NCBI GenBank assembly: GCA_008704415.1
Contig: VXIS01000111.1
Coordinates: forward strand, 1-64,000
Direction of reading: 5' to 3'
DNA: 64,000 nt
Source of the DNA: Sphaerosporella brunnea
Taxonomy: Eukaryota; Ascomycota; Pezizomycetes; Pezizales; Pyronemataceae
The notes below the pieces were generated by a model. That model was not told the origin of the DNA and did no database searches. It saw only the letters and a list, made by a program, of their open reading frames with translations. The translations under genes were made by a program, and so were the position numbers. Each line of letters opens with the position of its first letter. Position 1 is the first letter of the stretch. Below, one piece after another: positions 10,879 through 20,795 of this stretch.

Positions 10879-13855
10879 TAGTGTGGCGAACGAGCCGGCT
10901 CGAGCCGAGCCCAAGGAGTGACTCGAGCCGGATCGTGAGTTTTACTGGCTCGGCTCGCGAGCGCGAGCCGGTCGAGAGGTGGCTCGAGCCAAAGCTCGAG
11001 CCGGTCAGCGAAATCATGTTTTGAGCCGGAAGCACGCCGGCGGCCAGCAGTTCATTTCATGGCTATGTAAATTTTCTACTATGTGGTTATGCCAGGTAGA
11101 TCAGTCCGATAAGTCTGACAGGCCCGAAGAGACGTCCAACACAGCCTCGGCGTCTGAATCTGCACCCTCCGCGGCATCATGGTCACTCTGAGCGGCTGCC
11201 ATACTCCCCCCCGCCTCCGTCCCCGCCTCCGGTTCCGGAGGATCTTGATAACCCCACTTCTCCCAGGTGTTTACTTCCGTCTGCCTGAGCCAATGCTTAA
11301 GCAGCAATAAAGCACTGCTCGACTCCTCGAGGAGACGGTTGCGCTTCTTAGTAATAATATCGCCAGCCACCGAGAAGAGTCTCTCACATGGCACGCTCGA
11401 CGCACAAATTGCGAGGTAGTCCCTAGCCATTCGTGCAACCGTAGGGAACCTGTGCTCGTTGAGCTTCCACCAGTGTAGAGGGTCGGTGTTCAAGTCCACT
11501 GGAGGTTCGCACAGATAGCGGGTAGTCTCTGAGGCCTCCATAGTTGGTCCTGTAGCCTCAGTTCGTCTGGCCAGGCTGCCAAACATAGAGGCAAGGTTGT
11601 CATCAACCCAAACGCGGCGAAGCTGGCTAATTTCAGCAGTTGGGACAGGGTGTTGCTGATATTGTTCTTCTAATATGGACTCAAACCGTGCCCGGGTGAC
11701 TCCCACCGCGGCTGGCGACCACCCCATTGTAGTAAATCCTTGTATTTTGAACCGCGGGTCCAAAATAATTGCGAGCTTTTGTGTGCTAAATTTTTCCGTA
11801 TCTTGCATATATTTCGTTAAGAGAGCTAGACCGGCAGATGCTGCAGCGAGAAGCGGTGAGTTTGGAGACTGCCGCGTGTGGTTGTCATGAAATGTCTGGA
11901 GATTTTCCATTAGCACTGCAAAATATGGGAGCTGGAATGATATGGTAGGATATAAACAGCCACTTAAAGCTTCGGTGGCTGTGACAAATGATTTCAACAG
12001 GTCTTGTAGATCTTCCAAAAGCAGCCATTCGTCTCCAACAAGGCGAAACGGACGTAACCGCTTTTCTGAAATAAACAGCTGTTTCAACGCAGGTTTAAGC
12101 TCTAGTGCACGGCAAATCAACGCATGCGTAGAGTTCCACCTGGTCTTGACGTCCTTAATCGGGCGGAGAAAAGCAATTTTCTTGACGTTGCATTGTGCTT
12201 CGAGGGCTTCTAAAAGGAGATTTGATGAGCGTACCTTGGTAAAAGTCTGACGAATAATTGAAAGAATGTCTGCTGGTGCGCGAGTGCTCGGGGCCTGTTG
12301 TCGTGCGGATGGTTGACGGCGAACCGGTGCGGGAGGTAGATCCTCCTCATCGTCCATGGGAATTCCATCCTCTGGAGCTTCTGCAGGTAGAGTTCGAAGA
12401 ATAGCCTGTGCAGCGAGGTTGATAACGTGTGCCATACATCGTATCTGAGTATCAGCCTGTATAATTGTTGGTAGAAGCTTTTCCAAGCAGTTGAAAAATT
12501 TATCGTGAACAGCGGCATTGTCCGCGGTTATTGCACGAATTGCAGCCGTAATCTTCCACTCCTCCATGATTTTATGTACCACCGCGACAATATCTTCAGC
12601 TGTATGTGACCCTTGTAGGCGTTTAAAGGTAAGGGCCTCGTTGCAAACCTCCCACCTTGAGTCGATCCAATGACCTGTAACGCCTGAGTATGGAATCTGG
12701 TTGCCTGATGTCCACGCATCCATGGTAAGACTTATACGGCCATTTGTTAGGTTCCCAACGTGCGACTGCACCTCGTCCAGTAGCTTTTGCTGGGTCCTGT
12801 TTTTAAGTTCTGCGGTATCTTTCCTAACAGTGTCACGTGAAACAAGGGGAGAATTTCCGTTGAGATAAGAAACAAAGCGGTGAAAGGATGCATACTCCAC
12901 AAGGCGAAAGGACGAGCCTGATTCGATGATAAACTCTGCTAAGAGCTCTCGATATTTCCCTGCCGTAAACCGTTCTCCTGGTTGTCTAGCGTAGGAACCT
13001 TGTGTGGCTTTTGTCCACGGCGTGCTTCTCGGGGTACCAGTTTCCACTGCAACTCTGGCCCGGAGTTCCTCAATCATTGCCTTTTCAGAGTGCTCGTCAA
13101 ATGGAACCTTGCGGTGCTTCGCTTTAACATGTCTCTTAAAAGCACTGGTGGTTGTATAGGAGGATTTGTATGGACCCCATGTTTTTCGGCAATGGCAGCA
13201 TCGGACGAGTTCCATAGGCTTCTTATTGTCAGAAGCCTTCTTCTTGCGTCGCTTAGGCGACGGCTGGGGGTTTTCTTCTTCGGTGTCCGCCTCACTTCCT
13301 GAACCTTCGTCTATTTCTGCTTGTCCCTCCACTTGCTGCCTCCCAGCAGGGACCTCCTTACGAAATATGATCTTTCGGGCATAGAGAAATGCCATGTAGT
13401 GCGAGGTTTTCTGTCCAACGAGGGCCCGGGCCCCGGCGGCAGTATGCAAAGTATCTAGAACTGTTAGACAAGAGCGCAACTTAAAGGATAAAGTTAAAGC
13501 GGCCTTACCCCAACGTCCACTGAGCTCCTTGTAGAAAGCCCGCATGGCAGCTTCCTCTGCTTGTGCGCTCGGCGCTGGCTGCCGGTCCCCTGACATGCTT
13601 CGCTGTTTCGAGTTGTGGTGCTGGAGGTAAAGAGAGTGTGGTTGGGAGGGAAGAAAAAAAACACGGTGCTCAACTTGAACCAGCACCCGGCGAAATCTGG
13701 TTCTATCTAGAAAGCTCGATTGACTCGAGCCGGGCTCGAGCCAAAACATATACCGGCTCGAGCCGGCTCAAGCTCAACTATATGCGGGCTCGAGCCGGCT
13801 CGGGCTCGCAGCTCGAGCTTTGGGCTCGAGCCGGCTCGGCTCGTTCGCCACACTA
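10879..13855 (-). mobile_element. Complete hAT transposon (2,977 bp), apparently intact
   Basis: The ends TAGTGTGGCGAACGAGCC (10879) and its near-exact inverse (ending 13855) are terminal inverted repeats. Perfect 8-bp duplications GCGGAAGC flank them. Subterminal regions (10890-11010 and 13725-13850) are crowded with the palindromic motif GGCTCGAGCC, probably transposase binding sites. The single long frame encodes a full transposase. Intact ends, intact duplications and an unbroken frame suggest recent insertion and possible activity. Confidence 0.95.
11101..13596 (-). CDS. hAT-family transposase (831 aa), BED zinc finger and dimerisation domain
   Basis: It catalyses cut-and-paste movement of its own element in the nucleus. 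Visible parts, numbered from the chosen start: an acidic then Lys/Arg-rich stretch (about 98-125, a likely nuclear signal); a BED-type zinc finger (Cys133, Cys136, His156, His161); and the hAT RNase-H-like core. The core has Asp293 in LTMDAWTS, Asp359 in ITADNAAVHDK, the CMAH motif (387-390) and TRWNS (about 485). The C-terminal dimerisation domain has FPTVARMARDYL and CERLFSVAGDIITKKRNRL. It ends with an acidic tail. The frame opens upstream to 13749, but that ATG sits in the subterminal GGCTCGAGCC repeats. The Met at 13596 (MSGDRQPAPS) is more likely the start. No stop or frameshift is seen. Confidence 0.93.
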   Translation of the reverse strand: MSGDRQPAPSAQAEEAAMRAFYKELSGRWGKAALTLSFKLRSCLTVLDTLHTAAGARALVGQKTSHYMAFLYARKIIFRKEVPAGRQQVEGQAEIDEGSGSEADTEEENPQPSPKRRKKKASDNKKPMELVRCCHCRKTWGPYKSSYTTTSAFKRHVKAKHRKVPFDEHSEKAMIEELRARVAVETGTPRSTPWTKATQGSYARQPGERFTAGKYRELLAEFIIESGSSFRLVEYASFHRFVSYLNGNSPLVSRDTVRKDTAELKNRTQQKLLDEVQSHVGNLTNGRISLTMDAWTSGNQIPYSGVTGHWIDSRWEVCNEALTFKRLQGSHTAEDIVAVVHKIMEEWKITAAIRAITADNAAVHDKFFNCLEKLLPTIIQADTQIRCMAHVINLAAQAILRTLPAEAPEDGIPMDDEEDLPPAPVRRQPSARQQAPSTRAPADILSIIRQTFTKVRSSNLLLEALEAQCNVKKIAFLRPIKDVKTRWNSTHALICRALELKPALKQLFISEKRLRPFRLVGDEWLLLEDLQDLLKSFVTATEALSGCLYPTISFQLPYFAVLMENLQTFHDNHTRQSPNSPLLAAASAGLALLTKYMQDTEKFSTQKLAIILDPRFKIQGFTTMGWSPAAVGVTRARFESILEEQYQQHPVPTAEISQLRRVWVDDNLASMFGSLARRTEATGPTMEASETTRYLCEPPVDLNTDPLHWWKLNEHRFPTVARMARDYLAICASSVPCERLFSVAGDIITKKRNRLLEESSSALLLLKHWLRQTEVNTWEKWGYQDPPEPEAGTEAGGSMAAAQSDHDAAEGADSDAEAVLDVSSGLSDLSD

Positions 13856-13863
13856 GCGGAAGC
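13856..13863. repeat. Target site duplication, right (GCGGAAGC)
   Basis: Second perfect copy. Removing the element and one copy restores an in-frame reading of the older hAT C terminus (HWRK then HNNHRFP). Confidence 0.95.
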
Positions 13864-14429
13864 ACAATAACCACCGATTCCCGACTCTCGCAGGAATGGC
13901 ACGAAATTACGTTGCAATATGTGCCTCAGGCGTACCCTGCGAGCAACTTTTCTCAGTGGCTGGTGACATAATCACCAAAAAGCGGAACCGTCTTGTCGAA
14001 GAATTGACTAGCATTCTTCTACTGCTTGCTCAAGTGTTGGTTGAAGCAGACGGCTGTGAAACCCTGAGAAAAATGGGGATATGAGGAGGCGGGGAAAGAA
14101 TCAGTGCCGATTAGTGAAACTATCGAGACCGCTCACAGTGACCATGATGCAGCGCAGGGTGTTGAATCGGACGACGAAGCTGCGCTGAACTCCTCTTCGG
14201 GCCTCTCAGACGTATCAGACTGATCTGCGCACTTTATACTCTCATAGATAATTTGAATTGCCCTGCAACAGCTCTCGAAAGCGTCAAAATGTGATTTTCT
14301 ATGGCAGACTCGAGCTTTAGCTCGAGCTCATGCTGCCCTGGCTCAGGCCCACCAGTCAAGAGTCAAAATTGTACAAGCGGACTCGAGTCCACCCCGAGCT
14401 CGACTCGACTCCGCTCGTGCGCAACACTA

Positions 14430-14711
14430 CTGGAATGCCCTATTGAAGTGTCGCAGTAGCCATGACGTTATGACCAATTGCCGAAGTGACTTTGGTAGTT
14501 ATCTTGTCTTGTCACAGGTGCTCCCCTCATATATCCACCAGGTACGTTTCGGTATAACGGTCGTGCGCAACGTTTCGTGAGTTATTTTGTACCCAGAAGA
14601 AAAAAACTATTTTTCTATGGCATCCAGCTTGTAACTACTGGGACACTTCCTAATAGAGTGGACTCACTGATGATTATTCAGCCTCTCTGTTAATAATCAT
14701 CAACGTCGGTA
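14430..14711. other. Short spacer, no gene
   Basis: Sequence between the right end of the older hAT copy and the pseudogene. I see nothing in it. Confidence 0.4.
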
Positions 14712-15848
14712 AACCAGTAACCCTTGTGGTGGTGTAGGCATAACCAGGACCGCCGCAGAGTCGGTCTACAACTACCTCGCGTCGTTCACGCCGGACAGCG
14801 CGTACCTCTTGCCCGATTTGACGGCCGGCAAAAACACGCGCAACAACAGCTACAGCCACGAAGATATCGCGTACCCCGTGCAGCCGTGGCCCGATTTCAC
14901 GCGCGCAGCCTGCGAGCCTCGGTTCCGCCAGCAGCTGCATGACGCGTTCGTCGCCGCGCCCCACACATTTTTCTCCCCGCAGAAGGGCAACCCTTTGAAA
15001 GCGGTCTCCAGCGAGACCGGCGTCCGGTATTACCTCAACCGCACGCTGAGCGCGCAGGTAAACCGGGCACTCGAAGCCTCCCGTTACAGCCTGCAGGACT
15101 GCGCAGGCGCCGACTGGGGCGACACTGCAGACCACGTCGGCGTTGCGGACACCAAAGCCATCCGCGTCGTCGGCGACTACAAGGTATCCTGGAAGTGGCG
15201 CTCCGAGTGGCGCAACGAGGCCTACCAGAACCCGAAGGACGTCAAGTACCGCCAAGCCTGAGCCAGGCTCACTTTTACATGATCCGGCACGGCTGCAGGT
15301 GGGGGTACGTGCTGACCGACCGCGAGTTTGTCGCTGTCTAGCGTGATGAAAGCGCGTGGGGCGTGTTGAAGGTTGCGGAACCGGTGTTGTGGGAACCGAG
15401 TCGCCCGCAGGTGTGGGGAATCGCGTTGGCGTTGTGGTTCTTGCACGCTATGGCGGCCTCCGATGGCGACCAATGGGCTTTGGCGCCTGGGGAAAAGAAG
15501 AGAGACCCTGGACGGCGTACCCGACAGGCGACGGCGGACAAGAGGAAGCAGGTGGAAAAGCAAAATGAAGCCACGGACGAAAATCCGGTGGTGAACGCGG
15601 CGGGGACAAGCAGTGAGAAGCCAGCACAGAAGGCCGTTCGAGCGCGAACCCACGGCATAAAGGCGGTGGGTAAGGAGAATCACGTGGAGACGGCCACGCA
15701 GAAGGTAACTCAGGTTCTCAAGAACCGTATGAAGGCGGAGAGTGAGGCTCTGCAGGTCAAGGCGGGCACATCGGAGGGAAGTTCCGCGGCGGGCAGTCCC
15801 GAGGTACGTCGCAGCAAGAGGTTGGCGGCTTTGGAGCGCAAAGGGTGA
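14712..15848 (+). pseudogene. Broken gene for a fungal protein with a GDYKVSWKW motif
   Basis: The frame is open from 14712 (no ATG seen; the N terminus is missing or spliced) to a TGA at about 15259. It encodes AESVYNYLASFTPDSAYLLP, VSSETGVRYYLNRTL, ADWGDTADHVGVADTKAIRV and GDYKVSWKWRSEW. Directly after KYRQA the reading continues one frame off (SQAHFYM, then GYVLTDREFVAV), as if one base were lost near 15259. A TAG then interrupts at 15340, followed by an open 160-codon frame with a basic, Lys/Glu-rich tail (RRSKRLAALERKG) ending at 15848. The pattern resembles uncharacterised proteins common in mushroom-forming fungi; the acidic residues plus GDYK invite comparison with PD-(D/E)XK nucleases. 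That link is from memory and unverified. The breaks make it a pseudogene unless they are assembly errors. Confidence 0.65.
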
Positions 15849-16514
15849 CCTTCAGATCAACACACCAGGTATGGGTCTGTCGTTTTACAAACCATTTCTG
15901 AGTAACGCCATTGTTCTAAGGGTTTCTTTCTTTGGTCTGGAATTCTACTTTGTTGGTTTGACGACCTGTTGTTTCCTTGCTTCACGAATTTGCCATGAAT
16001 TTATGTGCTTTTCTCTGGTTTGCTATAAAAGCTGGGGGCTTCGTCTGTTGCTCTTCGGGTAGCCATGACGGCATCCACCATGATGAATAAACACTGAGCT
16101 GACTAGTTACCCCTAACTCTATATGGTCTCTCTCAATCCCACAGCGCACTGTCAGCCTATGCTGCGAAGATCTTTTGGTCCAAATCGCCGAGGGCAATGG
16201 GGCTTCCGCTGGTTGGATAACATATTATGCCTTGCTGCTTGAAAGTCTTTGCATCTGATTTAATTGTGTTGAAATGAGACTGGCCGGTGCTGTTATGTAG
16301 TCGGATCAGATAAGATTCCCGCTGATAACAGATCAGCCGGTATGTGTGATGACTAAGTTCTGATGACTGATCGTTGTGTTTCCATGGCAACGCTGCTTTG
16401 TTTTGTCAACAACCAGGATTGTCCCCGTCAACTTCACTTCACACCCCCATCACCAGCATCGGCACCACCACCATCAGCATAAGTGGCCACGAATAAGAAA
16501 CAAACATCACCATC
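15849..16514. other. Spacer, no gene
   Basis: T-rich sequence after the pseudogene, then the presumed upstream region of the kinase gene, with CAC/CAT-rich low-complexity DNA at 16435-16515. No coding signal. Confidence 0.4.
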
Positions 16515-17686
16515 ATGCCACCGTACAACCCACCGTTCGCACCCACCGCCAACAGCGCGGCTCGCAAGCGTAAACATGACGAAACCGTCAGGTTGTTCCT
16601 CTCCGTCGTTGGTCAATGAAAACGAGCTTCGCTGATGCGCGCAGCAGGACCAGTAGTGTCAGCGATGAGCGTGCGCACCCCCGATATAACCTCCGAAAAC
16701 ACGCCCTAATATCGTACGCTCCATGCCCACGCGCTGCTCGCAACTCAAAGAACCGCCCTGTTTACCCACATACCCGGCCATCCACCGCGGCTTGTCGCAC
16801 GCCAACGTTGCATCCACCCACGCCACCGCTCTCCCCACCCGCTCGAATCTCACCACCGCCTCCCAGCCCGCATATCAACCAACACGCTCCGTGCACAACT
16901 CCGCGCATCACTCTGCGCACCACCTTCTCTCGACTACCCTCGCCACCGCCTGGGCTTCGTCCCATCTACGAACATGTTCCGCGCATAACCCCGTACGACG
17001 ACGACCAGGACGATGACGACGCACCGCGCCCATACCCGGCCTTGCCGCGACTGTCGAAATTCACCTGCACCTTGTTGCGCGAAGTCCAGATCACCGATGC
17101 AGCCGCCGTGCTCCTCGTCTCGCTCCCAGACTCTTCACAACGCATCTTGAAACTCTTCCCACCACCGGCCCGAGGCTATCGCGACCTATTCGCGCAGGAG
17201 TGCGCCGCGTACGCTGCTCTCCTGCACCACGAGGTCCCCAACGTCCCGCACTGCTACGGTGTCGTGTCTATCACTTGCCTCCGCCGCCAGGTGCAAGGCG
17301 ACAGCACGTGGCACAGTAAATTCACGCAGCACCGCCGGCTGCGCGGGCTGCTCCTGGACTATATCCTCGACGCCACCACCGTCATGGCTGCCCCCGAGCG
17401 ATTGGTGCACAAACCCGCGTTGGTCAAAGACTTTGTCGATGCGCTCCGTCGCATCCATGCAGCGGGTGTCATGCACCGCGACGCGCTGCCGCGGAACATG
17501 ATGATCGACCTGCACGACCGTGTGTGGTGGGTTGATTTTGGCTCGGCCGCCTGTACCGCGTCGCACGAAATCGACCCCAGACACTTTGAGGCTGAAGGCT
17601 ATGCGGTGTGGGATTTGCTCGGCAATGATGTTATCCCTGCTGCGCGTGAGGGGAGGACGGCGGAGTGGGTGGTTATTGGCGCCTAG
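16515..17686 (+). CDS. Divergent protein kinase-like protein (372 aa if spliced)
   Basis: Proposed structure: exon 16515-16591, intron 16592-16644 (GTTGTT donor, GCTGAT branch-like site, GCAG acceptor), exon 16645-17686. The first exon adds a start and a nuclear-signal-like ARKRKHDET; without splicing the frame starts at 16616. A long Pro/Ser/Thr-rich N-terminal tail and an acidic patch (DDDQDDDD) precede a kinase-like fold. Lys195 sits in RILKLF, Glu211 in AQECAAY, the catalytic loop is VMHRDALPRNMM (HRD 303-305, Asn310), and the metal-binding motif is WWVDFGS (323-325). Key residues are present, so catalysis is possible. The C-lobe after DFG is short, about 45 residues, as in Bud32/RIO-like or truncated fungal kinases. 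Target unknown. It could also be a FunK1 relative, but the LIDxD motif is absent. Confidence 0.65.
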
Positions 17687-19535
17687 GTATGCGGTAAGTG
17701 ATCGCAACTGCGTTGAACACACCATGGTCTCACGTTGGTATTTCAACACAAGGAAGAGAGGAAGGACCGACTGGGCGAATTGTGGGAGTGATTTTTCAAT
17801 AGGTACGAAACGAGCGTGGCAGGTGTTGGCCTGGTGGCGGCTCGGGGGGGGGGGGGGGGGACGGGGGGGCGAATTGTGGCATCGATATGGAAGCAGGGGT
17901 ATCGAGAGGTGGACCAGATGGCCGAGTGATCTTTCAACGGATGGCTAGGAAAGTAGGGCTGTAGGATTTGGCAAAGCGGAGCAGGGCCGGTCGATGGGAT
18001 GGTGAGGGAGAAGGGTGGTATTATTTGGGCGAACCAGGGTTTAAGAAAACTGCGCTTATCTACACAATAAAACACCAGCTATAATGCTCGATACCCCAAA
18101 TTGTCGAAAAGTCTTGGCTACGCGCCATGTTTTCATCAATGTAGCGCACCCCACACGTTCCAGGCCCGTGATTTCTGGTAACCCTATCCCCGTTGGCTCG
18201 AACTGCTTTCTGTCGTTACCACTACCTCCTATGGTGGCGGAATCCTGCCCGCCCACCGCCGATGGAAAGGCCAGATTTTACGCCGCTGGCGAGGCATAAC
18301 CATCTCGCGATACCAGCGTGAGTTCGGATACAGACCTGACGACTTGTCTAACTGTCCTTCACGGGCAGTGGTAGGAATATTCGGCTGAGCCCTATCCGAT
18401 ATTGCTTTTGCCAACAAAGGTGTGGCTCGGCGGCAGAACGCGATCGTAACGGTTGAAACACGACCTGACTGCCTTGGAAACAACATCGTTCAAAGCTCAC
18501 TTATGCCGGGTTCCGCTTGTGGCGATAATACGAACCTGCAGTTCGCAACCACCGCCGCGCAGGCCGTGATGGGTATGTCCGTTGCAGCAGTCACAACCAC
18601 AACATGTCCCCGCCAGGGTAGGTAAGATTTACAGCCAGACTGAAGCATGCATACGGGTGTTTTCCCCGCGGCAGTGCCGTGTTCATGCCGCAATGAATTA
18701 GTCTCCTTGCGTTACCGCGCGAGGTGATAGGTCCGGACGGGTGGGCATTTGCAATGTGCTCCATATCGTGCCGATCCTGCCTTGAGTCTGTCACGTTGTG
18801 GAATGTGCCGTCCGACTGGTGGGGGTATCATGTACTCGCACCTGTCCACGTTTTGAACAAATGTTTTGCACGCGGGATCCGGTTGCACACTCTGAAGCTT
18901 TGGCCACTTATTTCTGTCCGTAATTGGAGGGTTCCTCAGTGATCTGGTGTGTTGAGTCACTCGCACGTCACGTGTAATATAGGAATGCTGGCTGCAAGTC
19001 CTTCTGGCAGTCCTCACACGCTGGAAGGACAGCACCCAGAGAAAGAAAAATCGCAGGCAGCACTCACGGGTTTACACTTGATGCTGCGACAGCGGCATGG
19101 GTTGCGATTAGCATAACCGGTTGTGGAGACGACGTTGTGATCTCGGGGTTGCATACCGTTCGCTGAAGAAAGGTGTCGCCCCAGCGGCATTGCACGATCT
19201 CCAGGAATCACTGGGGGTAACCCGCACAACGGATACGACATTGTGGTCCCTAGGGAAGGAGATCTTACACAATACTCGTTGAGTACCGTCCATTTCGTGT
19301 ATTGATATACGCTACCTTCCCGTCATTGATTAGGCACAGGGCGTACAAGGGTCCAAACAGTCAGCGAAGCCGCAGTGGAGGCACAGCAGGCACACCTGCT
19401 TCTCGTCCGGAGTGATGGACGCTCAATTGAACACATACCGCAATGAACAGCGCAAAAACCCCGCCGGCGGTTGCCTCCTCGCATGGCCTTTGAGGGGGCA
19501 CTGAAAAGGAGACAGTTGCATATTGTGTATGGGTC
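17687..19535. other. Gene-free stretch with a poly-G tract
   Basis: Contains a run of 17 G followed by AC and seven more G (17844-17869), which may form G-quadruplexes and be an assembly weak point. Short frames on both strands show no domain. Confidence 0.4.
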
Positions 19536-20395
19536 TAGTGTTGCGCACGAGCGGAGTAGAGTGGAGCTCTGGATAGACTGGAGTCCGCTCGTGAGATTTT
19601 CACGCGGGACTCGTGAGCCCGATCCGGGCCAGCATGAACTCGAGCGAAAGCTCAAGTCCGCCATACAACATCGACGCACGCGGGAGCTGTTGCAGGGCAA
19701 TGTCAATTAACCATGAGAGAGTAAAGTGCGCAGATCAGTCGGATACGTGTGAGAGGCCCGAAGGCCCGAAAGAGGAGTTCAGTGCGGCTTCGACGTCCGG
19801 CTCAACTCCCTTCGATGCATTATGGTCACTCTGAGCGGCCTCCACACTCGCCGCAGCATCCATAGTTTCACCAGTGCGCGCTGTTCCTTCCTCCGCCTCC
19901 TCATATCACCATTTTTCCCAGGGTGTCACATCAGTCTGCTTCAACCAATGCTTGAGCAGCAAAAGAAAGGTAGTTTCGTGCCATGCTCGCCAGAGTCGGA
20001 AATCGGTGCTCATTGTGCTTCATCCAGTGAAGCGGGTTGGTCTTTGAGTCCACCGAGGGTACGCATATATAACGTGTAGTCTGATGCCTCCATTGTGCCT
20101 GCGCTGTTGTTAGTAGCCTGCACTAATCGTTCAATGTTGCCAAACATTGCAGCAAGATCTGCATCTTCCTGGGACGTTTCGATGGTGAGTGTTTTTCATT
20201 GCTTCCACCGTGCCGCGGCTATGGTTTTCCTCTAGAACACACTTCACGGGTGCACGGGTCACCGCAATTGATGCTGATGACCACCCGATAGTCGTAAAGC
20301 CCTGAATTTTGACACCTGATCGCAATCTTTTGGGTGCGAAAATTATTTGTCACGTTTTTCAACATTGCCTATAAGAACTGCAAAATACGGGTAGC
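19536..20395 (-). mobile_element. hAT remnant (TAGTG-end family), C-terminal part only
   Basis: The left end TAGTGTTGCGCACGAGCGGAGT matches the inverse of the right end at 14429, so this copy is from the same subfamily as the decayed host element. The minus strand then encodes the acidic tail end (SGLSHVSD), an AQSDHNA-like tail and, at 20131-20325, KIQGFTTIGWSSASIAVTRA. The last matches the intact transposase segment KIQGFTTMGWSPAAVGVTRA. Frameshifts and deletions are many. The match stops at about 20395, where another repeat begins. Confidence 0.75.
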
Positions 20396-20399
20396 TGTA

Positions 20400-20792
20400 C
20401 TACGGACTATCCAACCCACCATCCAAACCTCGCGTACTACCGCGCGCCTACGCGCTTTGCGGCGGCCTCGTGACTGTCACTTGTCCCTGCAGCCACGCGC
20501 ATGCGCTGAGCGGCCGGCTAAGACCCACGGAGATATGTACTTGGCACAAGCATGTCACGGTAGTCTGAAATTACGGTGTGGGCCTCAATGCAACACGTTT
20601 ATTAAACACCTATATGAGACTACCTACGTTCATCGCGGACCGTTCCTCTTCCACTGTTGGCACCTCATCCACGTCCCCTCGCGCCGCGTGTACCCAAGCT
20701 CCGCAGACGCCTCGACCGCCTTCAGCATTCGCAGCAGTACTACGTGCCCCCTCACTGGCAACCACTTTGGTCTTCAGAGCGATTGCCTGTAG
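20400..20792. repeat. Dispersed repeat, copy R1
   Basis: The start (TACGGACTATCCAACCCACC) and the 3' half (20640-20792) match 26784-26980. Part of it also matches the reverse strand of 27965-28058. The element type is unknown. Its edge coincides with the broken end of the hAT remnant, suggesting one inserted into the other. Confidence 0.6.
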
Positions 20793-20795
20793 AGT

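Larger units (their letters stand above)
10621..14429 (+). mobile_element. Decayed hAT copy (TAGTG-end family) split by a nested hAT
   Basis: Two segments, 10621-10878 and 13864-14429, belong to one element. The left part encodes a piece matching residues about 50-85 of the intact transposase nearby (TRKIIF..EV). It then jumps to the C-terminal part (TMEASETAL*LCEP.VDL.TD.LHW), so an internal deletion joins N- and C-terminal coding. The right part continues in frame across the nested insertion (HNNHRFPTLAGMARNY, then CEQLFSVAGDIITKKRNRL), ends SSGLSDVSD, and reaches the right terminus GCGCAACACTA at 14429. Orientation is opposite to the insert. Its left terminus is missing. Confidence 0.85.

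Noticed and set aside
11101..13749. Transposase start at 13749 (882 residues)
   Set aside because: The first 51 codons run through the subterminal GGCTCGAGCC repeats, so the Met at 13596 is a better start.
17186..17749. 187-codon minus-strand frame opposite the kinase-like gene
   Set aside because: Shadow of the coding strand, which holds the HRD and DFG motifs.
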